DNA of 64,000 nucleotides, taken from contig NZ_CP114039.1 in the NCBI RefSeq assembly GCF_026965535.1, positions 1,612,001 to 1,676,000 of the forward strand. Reading direction: 5' to 3'. The notes under the pieces were generated by a model, which was not told the DNA's origin, ran no database searches, and saw only the letters and a list, made by a program, of their open reading frames with translations. The translations under genes and the position numbers were made by a program. Source of the DNA: Corallococcus sp. NCRR (GTDB lineage Bacteria; Myxococcota; Myxococcia; Myxococcales; Myxococcaceae). Each line of letters starts with the position of its first letter. The stretch's first letter is position 1. Positions 1-8,703 of the stretch are shown piece after piece.

Positions 1-591
1 GAGGCCGCGTCCTCCCAGCGGAGAGGCGGCGTGCGCAACCTTCTGGAGAACGTGCCCGCCGTCCGGGAGCTGGCCCGTTCAGGTCCGGTGCGCGAAGCCG
101 CCGAGTCCGTCCTGGGCCCGCACTGCTTCGCGGTGCGAGGCCTGCTGTTCGACAAGACGCCGGACGCGAACTGGAAGGTCATCTGGCACCAGGATCTCAC
201 CGTCGCCGTGCGCGAGCGTCGCGACGTGCCCGGCTTCAGTCCCTGGTCGGAGAAGGCCGGTGTGCCATGCGTGCAGCCGCCCACGTCCGTCCTGGAGGCC
301 ATGGTCGCGGTGCGCGTCCACCTGGACGACTGCGGAGAGGACAACGGCCCCGTGCGCGTGCTCGCGGGCTCACACCGGGAAGGTCGTCTCTCCACTTCGA
401 GCATCCCGGGGTGGCTCGAACGAAGTGTCCCCGTGGACTGCCTCGTGCCCCGCTGCGGCCTGCTGGTGATGCGGCCCCTGCTGCTGCACGCCTCGTCACC
501 GGCACGCGTTCCCGCGCACCGCCGGGTCATCCACCTGGAGTTCGCGGCACGGCCCCTGCCTGGCGGGCTCGAATGGCACGCGCGCGTCTGA
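1..591 (+). CDS. Phytanoyl-CoA dioxygenase-family protein, 5' end cut off by window
   Basis: The frame is open from the first base, so the true start lies upstream; a GTG at 31 is only an internal candidate. The visible 196 residues carry an iron-binding His-x-Asp (WHQD), a distal His in LLLHASS and a following Arg in HRRVIH. These are the ligands of the Fe(II)/2-oxoglutarate PhyH fold, which hydroxylates small organic substrates. The stretch between them (DDCGEDNGPVRVLAGSH) is typical of PhyH proteins, where a conserved N-G-P/P-GSH segment follows the first metal site. The substrate cannot be told. It converges on the next gene with only 3 bases between stop codons. Confidence 0.8.
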   Translation, partial: EAASSQRRGGVRNLLENVPAVRELARSGPVREAAESVLGPHCFAVRGLLFDKTPDANWKVIWHQDLTVAVRERRDVPGFSPWSEKAGVPCVQPPTSVLEAMVAVRVHLDDCGEDNGPVRVLAGSHREGRLSTSSIPGWLERSVPVDCLVPRCGLLVMRPLLLHASSPARVPAHRRVIHLEFAARPLPGGLEWHARV

Positions 592-594
592 GGC

Positions 595-1209
595 TCACGG
601 CCACGTCAGCACCAAGCCCACGCCGTCCGGCGCGGGCACCAGGCGCGCCGTGAGCTGCCCGTTCAGCTTCGCGTTGAGGAACGTCAGCACGCCGTCGAAC
701 ACCAGCAGGAACGCCCCCTGCATGAGCACGCTCTTGCCCCAGCCTCGCAGGCGCTCCGAGTCCTTGCGCATCCCGCGCTCCCACAGGAACCCGCCGAAGG
801 CGATGTAGCCCACGTCCAGGCCCGCGTTGAGGAGCAGCACCTTCTCCATCCGCTGCCCTTCGGCCAGGCTGCGCGCCAGGTCCCAGGAGGCGGGATCCGC
901 CGTCGCCTGCCCGTGATAGCCGAGCCCCGCGATGACCAGGTTCACCACGTTCCAGGCCGCGTTCGCCTGGAAGAAGGCCCGCGTCTCGCCTTCGCTCGCG
1001 AAGTGTCCCGCGACGCCCGTGCCGATGTTCAGCACCGCCCAGCCGAACAGGATGCCCATCGCGGTCTGGTTCACGCGCACCGCTTCCGCGTTGTGCTCCG
1101 CGAGCCACGCCTTCGCGTCCGGCGCAGGCCTCTCCTGCGCCACTCCTGGCATCGCGAAGAACAACAGCACCAGGACGCAGCAGGAACGCACAAGGCGGGC
1201 GGAGGCCAT
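595..1209 (-). CDS. DUF6992-like membrane protein with signal peptide
   Basis: A 204-residue protein starting with a clear signal peptide (about residues 1-24, ending near PGVAQ). It is followed by three or four hydrophobic segments at roughly 52-70, 88-104, 130-145 and 165-182. The motif NAAWNVVN before a hydrophobic stretch, and the overall length, resemble the DUF6992 family, whose function is unknown. It probably sits in the inner membrane. It stands alone, convergent with the dioxygenase and back to back with a small gene. The function is unassigned; the family call comes from memory of the pattern, not from a search. Confidence 0.7.
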   Translation of the reverse strand: MASARLVRSCCVLVLLFFAMPGVAQERPAPDAKAWLAEHNAEAVRVNQTAMGILFGWAVLNIGTGVAGHFASEGETRAFFQANAAWNVVNLVIAGLGYHGQATADPASWDLARSLAEGQRMEKVLLLNAGLDVGYIAFGGFLWERGMRKDSERLRGWGKSVLMQGAFLLVFDGVLTFLNAKLNGQLTARLVPAPDGVGLVLTWP

Positions 1210-1258
1210 GGCGGCACTCTAGGCCCGCCAAGGCCCGTCCGCCGTGCGGCCGCCCGCG

Positions 1259-1495
1259 CTACCGTTCGCCGTCGTCACTGAGCGGTGGCGCTTCCCTCGC
1301 GGGCTCCGTGCCCTTCTCCGCGCCGTAGCCGCCAATGCCTTTCTGGAGGATGCGGTCCTCGCCCACGTCCTCGTCCGTCACGTCGCCCCGTTCGGTGCCC
1401 GGGCGCTGGTGCCTGGCTTCACGCTCCAGTTCCTCCGCGCTGTGGGTATCCGTGCGCTCGGGCCCCTTCACCGGCGGCCCCTTGTTGCTGGCCAT
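1259..1495 (-). CDS. Small, highly charged, probably disordered protein
   Basis: A 78-residue protein beginning MASNKGPPVKGPERTD. The ATG at 1495 is chosen over longer in-frame starts because an AGGAGA ribosome binding site lies about 8 bases upstream. The longer version would also add a Cys/Arg/Pro-rich segment typical of non-coding frames. Composition is dominated by Glu, Asp, Arg, Gly and Pro, with no hydrophobic segment or cysteine, so it is likely soluble and mostly unstructured. It is divergent from the MpaB-type oxygenase gene, 121 bases away. No family is recognised. Confidence 0.6.
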   Translation of the reverse strand: MASNKGPPVKGPERTDTHSAEELEREARHQRPGTERGDVTDEDVGEDRILQKGIGGYGAEKGTEPAREAPPLSDDGER

Positions 1496-1616
1496 GGTCG
1501 CGTCTCCTGTCTGGATGTCCTGCCCTCCAGGACAAGGTCCGGCGCGTCCCATCCCCCGACAAGGCCACTGGCGGGCTAGCATGGCCAATCGCATTGCCTC
1601 TCGGAGCCGCCTCGCC

Positions 1617-2585
1617 ATGACCCACCCGGCCGACGCTGTCCCCTCCAGCTGTCCCTTCAGCGGCGCGGGAAAGGCCTCCGCCGCTCGAGTCCCCGGCCCC
1701 GTCTACCGGAAGCCGTTCTGGCGAGCGCGTCTGCCCGAAGTGAGCCGGGAGATCGCCTCCCTGGATGCACGGCGTGACTGCCAGCGCATCGTGCACCTGC
1801 TGACCAACTACGAGTTCCCCTTCGACATCGTGCGGTCCACGGAGATTGCCCTCTTCCACACCTACGGCAGCCGCTCCGTCTCACGCCTGTTGGACCGCAC
1901 GGGTGAGTTCAACAAGCGAGGCCAGAAGCGCTACGACGACACGCGGCTGCTCATCGCGCGGTTCATGGAGTGCGGCTGGGATGGCGCGGATGGGCGCCGC
2001 TCGCTGGAGCAGATGAACCACATCCATTCCTTCTTCCGCATCCCGAACGAGGACTTCCTCTTCGTGCTGTGGACCTTCATCGACTTCCCCATCCAGTGGA
2101 TGAAGGACTACGGCTGGCGTCCCTTCACCCAGCACGAGCAGGAGGCCTGGTTCCATTACTGGTGCGAAATCGGCCGCCGCATGGGCCTGAAGGACATCCC
2201 CGAGGACAAGCCCGCCTACGACGCCTTCATCCGCGACTACGAAGCGCGAGAGTTCGTCCCCAACGAGGCCAGCCACCGCGTCGCCCAGTCCACCGTGGAC
2301 ATCCTCGCCGGCTGGGTGCCGCGTCCGCTGCGTCCGCTGGTGGCCCCCATCAGCCTCAGCCTGGTGCCGCCGCGCCTGCTCCCCGCCATCCAGTTCGACT
2401 CCCCACCCGCCTGGGTGGGAGGCCTGGTGAAGGGCGCCCTCAAGCTGCGCAAGCGCGTCAAACGCCACGTCTCGCTGGAGCGCTATCCATCCACCCTGGA
2501 CACGACGCTCAACCGCACCTACCCCGGCAACACCTACCGCATCGAAGGCCTGGGCCCGGACTACGCCCACCGCGACGCGGAATGA
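1617..2585 (+). CDS. MpaB/rubber-oxygenase family protein (DUF2236)
   Basis: A 322-residue protein of the ER-bound oxygenase MpaB/rubber oxygenase (Lcp) fold. These are heme-b proteins with a mostly helical catalytic domain. The matching segments run from YRKPFW near residue 25 through the FHTYGSRS and NHIHSFFRIPNEDFLFVLWTF region, where NHIH followed by an F-L/T segment is the family's hallmark, to a basic C-terminal tail. The ATG at 1617 has GGAG 10 bases upstream; an in-frame ATG at 1581 is possible. The 3' end overlaps the convergent AbiEii gene by 25 bases. The substrate is unknown. Confidence 0.75.
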   Translation: MTHPADAVPSSCPFSGAGKASAARVPGPVYRKPFWRARLPEVSREIASLDARRDCQRIVHLLTNYEFPFDIVRSTEIALFHTYGSRSVSRLLDRTGEFNKRGQKRYDDTRLLIARFMECGWDGADGRRSLEQMNHIHSFFRIPNEDFLFVLWTFIDFPIQWMKDYGWRPFTQHEQEAWFHYWCEIGRRMGLKDIPEDKPAYDAFIRDYEAREFVPNEASHRVAQSTVDILAGWVPRPLRPLVAPISLSLVPPRLLPAIQFDSPPAWVGGLVKGALKLRKRVKRHVSLERYPSTLDTTLNRTYPGNTYRIEGLGPDYAHRDAE

Positions 2586-3532
2586 AAACGGGTGAGCCAG
2601 GCACAGAGGGCCGCCACGGACTCATCCAGCGTCTGACGTGGCCCCCAGAACATCGGGGCAATCGCCTCGAAGGCATCCTGGATGGCCTCGGTGCCTTCGC
2701 CGCCTGGGAGGAAGTGCCGCAGGTCACCAGCAGGAGGCGCTGAAATCTGCTTCTGCCGGATCATCTCCTCCGCCAGCGCACGGACATCCGGGTAGTCGGC
2801 AAGAGGAGGTAGCGCATCCTCGGCGGCGATGATGCGTGCCGCGTCCTCGTAGTGACGCACGAAGGTAGCGGGCTCCAGCGGCTCCTTCTTGAGCCGGCGC
2901 TGGATGGCATCCACCTTCTCCAACAGCGTGACCATGGGATGAACGCACCGCACGGCCCTGGGGCGGTTTTCCCTGAAGTCCGCCAGTTGGCGCTGGGCCT
3001 CAAGCTCATCATGGACGAATGACGCCATGTCGCGCCGGACAAAGGGCGTCACCCGCGCATTGCCAACTTCCAGGAGGACGAAGGGACGCAGGATTCCCAC
3101 CATGCCGCCCAGGTGCTGCGCCGGATACAGGATGCGCACGCTGGCGGAGCGCCAGTACCGATCCGCTCCGTCGACATCCAGCTCCGTCCTCGCTCCGGGA
3201 ACCTGGATGCGCTCGGCCAGGGCCTCGAAGAACGCGCGGCGAGCCTTCGTTGCTCCCGCGCCGGTGCGGAGCCAGTCCGTCACCCGGGGAAGCTCGACCG
3301 CTCCTGCCTCCAGCTTGAGGTCCAGGTCTTCCGAGAACCGCTGGATGAGCGAGAAGCCCTTCGAGAGCGACGTGCCGCCCTTGAACCAGACCTCGAAGCC
3401 CACGTCATGCAGGGCCCACAGCGTATGGGTGACCCAGTAGTCCTTCTCGGTGAGTCCAAGAGAGAGCCGCCGTTTGTCGGCGACGATTCGCAGCAGTTGA
3501 TCGAATTCGGGGTCGTCGTGGATGAAGGTCAT
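2561..3532 (-). CDS. AbiEii-family nucleotidyltransferase toxin
   Basis: A 323-residue protein of the AbiEii/DUF1814 nucleotidyltransferase family, the toxin of type IV toxin-antitoxin systems. Near residues 48-75 it has FKGGTSLSKGF followed by SEDLDLKL, the GGT-x-x-SK and D-x-D nucleotide and metal-binding motifs. Characterised family members block growth through nucleotide transfer, for example onto tRNA acceptor ends (family knowledge). The ATG at 3532 forms an ATGA overlap with the stop of the upstream antitoxin gene, so the two are translationally coupled. The pair can act in phage abortive infection or plasmid/locus maintenance; here it sits on a core chromosomal segment. Confidence 0.85.
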   Translation of the reverse strand: MTFIHDDPEFDQLLRIVADKRRLSLGLTEKDYWVTHTLWALHDVGFEVWFKGGTSLSKGFSLIQRFSEDLDLKLEAGAVELPRVTDWLRTGAGATKARRAFFEALAERIQVPGARTELDVDGADRYWRSASVRILYPAQHLGGMVGILRPFVLLEVGNARVTPFVRRDMASFVHDELEAQRQLADFRENRPRAVRCVHPMVTLLEKVDAIQRRLKKEPLEPATFVRHYEDAARIIAAEDALPPLADYPDVRALAEEMIRQKQISAPPAGDLRHFLPGGEGTEAIQDAFEAIAPMFWGPRQTLDESVAALCAWLTRFHSASRWA

Positions 3533-4110
3533 GCAGAGGCAGAGAGGATCGCTTCGTGGATCCACTCACGCGTGCTCTGCCTACCAAACCGGTCAGACAT
3601 CTCTCCGAGCCGCCGGGCATCGAACGCGCCTCGCTTCAGTGCGCGCATCAATGCGCGCGCCAACTGAGCGGGTGCGACGCCTGCACTCCCGGCGTTCTCG
3701 AAGAGATCCACCACGAACCACTCCGGCGTCGGGGGTTGAGGGAAGGCGACCCGCCGCAGCTCAAAGGCCCTTCCCCCCAACTCGAAGCGACCCGAGCGCT
3801 TCGTGTTGTAGACGAGCGCCGAAGCGAAGACCGCCGTGGACCCCAACCCGAGCGCATTCCATCGCTCCGGCCCGGTGAAGACGAACGGACTGCCCTCCAG
3901 GAACGCCTTCATGATGGCTTCATCGGACGGAGCCACCACGCCGAAGCGTCCCCGCTTGGGACAGGCATAGAGCCCATGCGCCAGGGGTATCAGCACGCCC
4001 TCGCCCACCAATCGCCGGGCCAGCCGGGGTGCATTCGCGCCCCACGTGGCCAGCTCCTTCGTCCGGTAGACGCGGCCCGGCTCCAGCACGGGATGGACGG
4101 CGGCGGGCAT
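3529..4110 (-). CDS. AbiEi-family antitoxin / transcriptional regulator
   Basis: A 193-residue protein upstream of, and overlapping, the AbiEii toxin. The N-terminal part (VYRTKELATWG...ARRLVGEGVLIPLAHGLYACPKRG) is the winged-helix AbiEi domain found in AbiEi and DUF6088 proteins. The rest resembles the AbiEi C-terminal region, with FVFTGPERWNALGLG. Known AbiEi antitoxins bind inverted repeats in their own promoter and repress the operon; a GAAATTTC palindrome overlaps the predicted -10 region just upstream. The ATG at 4110 is preferred: the in-frame start at 4167 would lie upstream of that promoter and add unlikely sequence. Confidence 0.8.
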   Translation of the reverse strand: MPAAVHPVLEPGRVYRTKELATWGANAPRLARRLVGEGVLIPLAHGLYACPKRGRFGVVAPSDEAIMKAFLEGSPFVFTGPERWNALGLGSTAVFASALVYNTKRSGRFELGGRAFELRRVAFPQPPTPEWFVVDLFENAGSAGVAPAQLARALMRALKRGAFDARRLGEMSDRFGRQSTREWIHEAILSASA

Positions 4111-4112
4111 GG

Positions 4113-4149
4113 TGGTACGAAATTTCCCGAAGAAAAAGGACAACGTCAA
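4113..4149 (-). promoter_or_regulatory. Candidate promoter and operator of the abiE pair
   Basis: Reading on the minus strand, TTGACG (4149-4144) is followed after 17 bases by GAAATT (4126-4121). The 8-bp palindrome GAAATTTC (4119-4126) covers this weak -10 and would be a natural operator for AbiEi autorepression. Transcription would start within a few bases of the ATG at 4110, giving an almost leaderless message, which would fit the absence of a clear ribosome binding site. The hexamers are seen; the function is inferred. Confidence 0.4.
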
Positions 4150-4153
4150 CCGC

Positions 4154-4190
4154 GAAAAAGCCCGCATCCCTTCTCAGAGACACGGGCCTT
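4154..4190 (-). terminator. Intrinsic terminator after the redoxin gene
   Basis: On the minus strand, a GGCCCG...CGGGC hairpin with an extended imperfect stem is followed directly by TTTTT. It lies just past the redoxin stop codon and just upstream of the abiE promoter, so it separates the two transcription units. Confidence 0.6.
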
Positions 4191-4214
4191 CGGACCTCAT
4201 GACGTCACAGCGGC

Positions 4215-4802
4215 TCAGCTCTTGTACTTCACGGAGCAGCCGTACGGCTCGGAGGTCGCGGTCGGGACCTGCTTGCCGTTGAGGAGCGCGTCCACCGCCG
4301 TCTGCACGTAGTTCACCTTGGTGGCTTCCTTGCCACGCGGGTCGTTGTCGATGGCGCCCGCGTAGCGGACCACGCCCTCACCGTCGATGACGTACATGTG
4401 CGGCGTCGTCTTCGCCGCGTAGCTCTTGCCCACCGTGCCGTCCGTGTCCAGCAGCACCGGCTGGCTGAAGCCCTCCTTCTTCTTCCAGTCCGCGGCGCTC
4501 TTCGCGTTGTGCGTGGAGGACGAGTCCACCGCCAGCCACACCACCTTCTTCGCGTCGAAGCCCTTCTGCGTGTTCTGCATCGTCTTGGCCTCGTAGTGCC
4601 GCTTCACGAACGGGCACTCCGGGTTGGTCCACTCGAGCACCACCACCTTGCCCTTGTACTCGGACAGCGAGTGGGCCTTGCCCGCCTCGTCCTTCAGCGT
4701 GAACGCCGGAGCGGGCTTGCCCACCTCCGCGGTGTCAGCGGCGAAGACGGGCGCGGACACGAAAGCCGCGGTGAGAGCCAGAGCCTTGAAGACCTGCTTC
4801 AT
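4215..4802 (-). CDS. Exported thioredoxin-fold redoxin (AhpC/TSA-like)
   Basis: A 195-residue protein with a signal peptide (about residues 1-21, ending VFAADT) and a thioredoxin-like fold. It has VGKPAPAFTLKDEAGK, then WTNPECPFVKRHY with a single peroxidatic-type Cys in CPF, and a cis-Pro segment TTPHMYVID. There is no CxxC; another Cys lies close to the C-terminus (YGCSVKY). The ATG at 4802 has a GGAGG site 7 bases upstream. It lies 64 bases downstream of the DsbD/ScsB-like reductase on the same strand, so it may be that reductase's periplasmic partner. Confidence 0.8.
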   Translation of the reverse strand: MKQVFKALALTAAFVSAPVFAADTAEVGKPAPAFTLKDEAGKAHSLSEYKGKVVVLEWTNPECPFVKRHYEAKTMQNTQKGFDAKKVVWLAVDSSSTHNAKSAADWKKKEGFSQPVLLDTDGTVGKSYAAKTTPHMYVIDGEGVVRYAGAIDNDPRGKEATKVNYVQTAVDALLNGKQVPTATSEPYGCSVKYKS

Positions 4803-4866
4803 GACGGAACCTCCAATGAGTTGAACGCCGCGCAACGAACAGCCCGACCGCCACTTCACTCCCGGC

Positions 4867-7191
4867 TCAAGGCCGGGCACACACCACCGAGCCACCCTTC
4901 AACGGTGACCCACACTCCGCCGCGCGCTGCACCGCCGTGATGACGCTGTCCGCGGTGAGCAGCTCGTTGAGCACCTCCGGCTTGTCCGGCGCGCCCGGGC
5001 TCAACACCAGGTACATGGGCACACCCGCGCGGCCATGCTCCGCCAGCTTCGTGGTGATGCGCGCGTCCCGCCGCGTCCAGTCCGCCACGAAGAACGCCAC
5101 GTTGTGCTTCAGGAACGCCTGCCGCACGTCATCGCGCGACAGCACGGTGCGCTCGTTGAACTTGCACGTGAGGCACCAGTCCGCCGTGAAGTCCACGAAC
5201 ACCGGCTGCCCCGCCGCCAGCGCCGCCGTCACCGCCGCCTCGTCCCACGCCTGCGCGCCACCGTGCGCCGCCACCGCCGCGCCGCGCGTCTCCAGTGACG
5301 CCTGAGCCTCCTCGAAGCGCAGCGCCACCGCGCCCGCGCCCACCAGCACGAGCACCGCCAGCGCCACCGTCACGCCCCGGCGCCCGCCCTCCAGGCCCTG
5401 CGACTGGCCATACAGCCACGTGACCAGGCCCACCGCGATGAGGAACGCGAGCAGCCGCGCCATGCCGTCCACGCCAGCGAGCCCGCCCATCACCCACACC
5501 AGCCACACCGTCGTGCCCAACAGCGCGAAGCCCAGGAACTGCTTGCCGCGCTCCATCCACATGCCCGGCTTGGGCAGCCGCTTCGCCAGCCCCGGCACCA
5601 GCACCAGCAGGCAGAAGGGCAGCGCCAGGCCCAGGCCCAGCGCCACGAACACCGCCACCACCGTGGCCGGGCCCGCCGCGAACGCGAAGCCCACCGCCGT
5701 GCCCAACAGCGGCGCCGAGCACGGCGTCGCCAGCACCACCGCGAGCACACCCTCGCCCGCGCTGCGCATCAGGCCGTGGCTCTGGTCCACCTTGCCCGCC
5801 AGCGCCGTGCCGTCCGCGCCCAGCGTGTAGACGCCGAAGAGGTTGAGCGCGAACGCCACCAGCACCGCGCTCACGCCCGCGACGAACAGCGGCTCCTGGA
5901 ACTGGAAGCCCCAGCCCACGCTGGCCCCGCCCGCGCGCACCGCCAGCACCGCGCCCGCGAGCAGCAGCATCGTCGCCAGGATGCCGCCCGCGTACGCCGC
6001 CGCGTGCGGCGCGACCTTGCCCTTCTCCTCCTGCACCATCCGCGTGAAGCCATACGCCTTGAGCGCCAGCACCGGGAACACGCACGGCATCAGGTTGAGC
6101 AGCGCGCCGCCCAGGAACGCGAACAGCAGCGCGGCGCCCAGCCCCAGCGGGGACTCGCCCGCCGCCACCGGCGCCGCCGCGACCGCGGGCTTCACCTTGC
6201 CCATCGCGTCCTTCACCGACGGGACCTTCAGGGGCGCCGGGCCCGCGGACGCGCCAGCCGCGGCCACCATCGGCGCGAGCGCCGTGTCCACGTCCACCGC
6301 CGTGAAGCCCGTGGCCTTCGTGCCCAGGCGCAGCGCGCCCGTGAGCCGGGGCTCGCCCTTGGGCACCACCGTCGACGCCTGGCCCTCCAGCGCGAACGTC
6401 CCCGGCGCCGTCTGCTTCAGCTTCACGCTGTCCACGCCCAGGATGCGGCCGGGCACGAAGAAGTCACCCTCCACGTCGCCCGCGAGCGGCTTGCCGTCCG
6501 CCGCCGTCACCGTGAGCTTGCCGGTGAACGGCTGGCCCGCCGTCAGCGTCGTGCCATCCAGCGCCAGGGCCACGCGCGGCGCGCCCTGCGCTCCCACCGG
6601 CGACGGCACCTGGGCCTGCGCGGCGTCGAACCGCGGCGCGAACTCCGGATCCAACACCGTCTCCGGCCCCACCGGCACCGTGCGCGTCAGCACCAGCTGC
6701 GCGGGGATGCAGTGCACCTTGCACGCGAGCGCGTCCACCGCCGCCGCCACGTTCAGCGTGCCCGTGGCGTCCTTGGACACGTGCGCGGGCGCGAACAGCA
6801 GCACCTCGTCGTGGTAGCCGTGCGTGGTGATGAAGCCGTCCGGCGTGCGGAACGTGCTGGGGAAGGGCCAGCGCAGGTCCCCCACCGTGACGCCCGGGAT
6901 GTCCCACGACACGTCCGTGGCCAGGCCGGAGTCGCCCGGGTTCTTCCAGTAGACGTGCCACTCCGGGTCCATCTTGAGGCGCACGCCCACGCGGAAGTCG
7001 CCGCCCGCCTTCACCTGCGTGGCGTCCAGGAGCAGCGCGCCCTCCAGGCGCGGGTCGCCCTCGTCTGGCGCGGTGCTGCCCACGGCGGTGGGCGGCAGCG
7101 CGGCCTGGGCCCACGTCGCCAACAGCAGCGCGCCCACCACGCCCAGCCCACCGAGCCGGCTTCCAGACCTCTTGCTCCACGGATGCGTCAT
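4867..7191 (-). CDS. DsbD/ScsB-type protein-disulfide reductase
   Basis: A 774-residue inner-membrane protein that moves electrons from cytoplasmic thioredoxin to periplasmic thiol proteins. A signal peptide is followed by an ScsB/DsbC-type N-terminal domain (WHVYWKNPGDSGL and a CKVHC pair). Next comes an eight-helix DsbD membrane domain with both buried cysteines (NLMPCVFPVLALKAYGF and VLATPCSAPLLGTA). A C-terminal thioredoxin domain has DWCLTCK, with Cys near 673 and 676. The order alpha-beta-gamma is complete and the length is normal for ScsB. The redoxin gene follows on the same strand and is a plausible client. Confidence 0.9.
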   Translation of the reverse strand: MTHPWSKRSGSRLGGLGVVGALLLATWAQAALPPTAVGSTAPDEGDPRLEGALLLDATQVKAGGDFRVGVRLKMDPEWHVYWKNPGDSGLATDVSWDIPGVTVGDLRWPFPSTFRTPDGFITTHGYHDEVLLFAPAHVSKDATGTLNVAAAVDALACKVHCIPAQLVLTRTVPVGPETVLDPEFAPRFDAAQAQVPSPVGAQGAPRVALALDGTTLTAGQPFTGKLTVTAADGKPLAGDVEGDFFVPGRILGVDSVKLKQTAPGTFALEGQASTVVPKGEPRLTGALRLGTKATGFTAVDVDTALAPMVAAAGASAGPAPLKVPSVKDAMGKVKPAVAAAPVAAGESPLGLGAALLFAFLGGALLNLMPCVFPVLALKAYGFTRMVQEEKGKVAPHAAAYAGGILATMLLLAGAVLAVRAGGASVGWGFQFQEPLFVAGVSAVLVAFALNLFGVYTLGADGTALAGKVDQSHGLMRSAGEGVLAVVLATPCSAPLLGTAVGFAFAAGPATVVAVFVALGLGLALPFCLLVLVPGLAKRLPKPGMWMERGKQFLGFALLGTTVWLVWVMGGLAGVDGMARLLAFLIAVGLVTWLYGQSQGLEGGRRGVTVALAVLVLVGAGAVALRFEEAQASLETRGAAVAAHGGAQAWDEAAVTAALAAGQPVFVDFTADWCLTCKFNERTVLSRDDVRQAFLKHNVAFFVADWTRRDARITTKLAEHGRAGVPMYLVLSPGAPDKPEVLNELLTADSVITAVQRAAECGSPLKGGSVVCARP

Positions 7192-7356
7192 GCGACTCCC
7201 GTTAATCCACCTGGAAACGCCGTGCTACCTGGGATGCGTCCCCACAGGGTGCACTCAACCTTCCGGGCAGCCGGGCATTCCGCATGCCCGCACGCCCGGC
7301 GTCAGGGGCCATCCCGGCCCCCGTGCCTTTCCCCTACGTTCAAGGACTCCGGCCGG

Positions 7357-8703
7357 TTACGGCTCGGTGTTACCCGTCTTCCAGGGCAGCAGCGCCGCGC
7401 CATCCAGCGTTCCACCCGGAGGCGCGCCGCCGTTCGCCGGAGCGGGCAGGGCCGGCCTTGGAGGCGGCCCCACGTTCACCGCGGCCGGAAGCGCCGGCCC
7501 GATGCGGCTCATGGTGATGCGCGACACCTCCGACTGGGCCCGGCGCACCCCCAGGGCGGACGGCTGGGCCGCCCGGCGCTCCACCGCCCGGCGCAGGTCC
7601 GCCAGGCGGTCCACGTGCCGCTGCGCGGGGACCTCCGCGGAGCCCAGGCGGGCCAGCTTGTAGAGCCCCTTGTCCGCGCCCTCGAGCGCCCGCTCGGCCG
7701 CGTCCTGCTGACGGCGGGAGAGCGCCTTCCAGGCGGCGGCCTCGTGCGACACGAGCTCCAGCTCCGCGGACACCGCGCGCACGAAGCGGCCCTCGTCGCT
7801 GTCCGGCAGCAGGCGCGTCACCGGCACGGACAGCCGCCGGGTGTCGCCGTGCTCCGTGTACGAAGCGGTGACGGTGAGGTTCCAGTCGCCCTTCTCCAGC
7901 ACGCCCGCGAAGAGGACGCGGCGCGGGAACGCGTGCGACACCGCGCCCAGCGCGGCGCTCATCGCGTCGCCCTCCACGCGCGACGGGTAGCGGTGACGGC
8001 AGCGCAGGTCCGCGAAGCCCGTGGGCAGCACGTACACGCGCGCGTCCGACACCACCTCGCCGAACAGCTCCGCGCCCAGCGCGCCCACCGCCAGCGGCAG
8101 GCCCTCCGCGTCGTCCACGTGCGTGAAGCCCGTGCCGGACGGGCCGGTGAGGGCCTCCAGGATCTCCGGCAGGTAGTGCTTGCCCAGCCCCAGCGCGTGC
8201 AGCGCCACGCCGGAGTCGTGCACCCGCTGGCCCAGCACCTTGAACTCGCCCAGCGCGGTGGGCCCCACGGAGGGCTCGCCGTCCGTGAGCATGAGCAGCT
8301 GCGGCCGGGCGCCCGGCACCAGCACGCGCCGCACGGCCTCCGCGCCGTTCTCCACGGCCTCATGCAGCGCGGTGCCTTCACCGGAGTCCAGGCGGGAGAG
8401 CGCCTTCAGGAACGCTGCCTTCGCGCCCGGCTCCATCGCGCGCACGGGCAGCACCTGCTCCGCGTCCGCGTCGAAGGTGAGCAGGCCCACGTAGTCCTTG
8501 GGGCCCGCCCGCTCCACCAGCGCGCGCGCCGCCTCCACCGCCGCCGCCAGCGGCGCGCCCCGCATGGACGCGCTGCGGTCGATGACCAGGTTCACCGCCA
8601 CCGGGGCCCGAGGCGTCTCCGCTTCGGCCTCCAGGGTCACCAGCAGCAGCACTTCGCGGCCGCCCTCCGCGTCGCGCTCCACTGCCCAGGCCGTCTGCTT
8701 CAT
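7357..8703 (-). CDS. VWA-domain protein with intact MIDAS motif
   Basis: A 448-residue protein without an obvious signal peptide or membrane helix. The von Willebrand factor A domain begins near residue 37 with VIDRSASM, the DxSxS metal-ion-dependent adhesion motif, and has LMLTDGEPS further on. A second domain of beta character follows, then a helical stretch, and finally a Pro/Ala/Gly-rich tail of about 60 residues. The start at 8703 is supported by GGGAG about 7 bases upstream; a longer frame to 8946 lacks support. Such proteins act as metal-dependent protein-interaction scaffolds; the partner is unknown. Confidence 0.8.
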   Translation of the reverse strand: MKQTAWAVERDAEGGREVLLLVTLEAEAETPRAPVAVNLVIDRSASMRGAPLAAAVEAARALVERAGPKDYVGLLTFDADAEQVLPVRAMEPGAKAAFLKALSRLDSGEGTALHEAVENGAEAVRRVLVPGARPQLLMLTDGEPSVGPTALGEFKVLGQRVHDSGVALHALGLGKHYLPEILEALTGPSGTGFTHVDDAEGLPLAVGALGAELFGEVVSDARVYVLPTGFADLRCRHRYPSRVEGDAMSAALGAVSHAFPRRVLFAGVLEKGDWNLTVTASYTEHGDTRRLSVPVTRLLPDSDEGRFVRAVSAELELVSHEAAAWKALSRRQQDAAERALEGADKGLYKLARLGSAEVPAQRHVDRLADLRRAVERRAAQPSALGVRRAQSEVSRITMSRIGPALPAAVNVGPPPRPALPAPANGGAPPGGTLDGAALLPWKTGNTEP

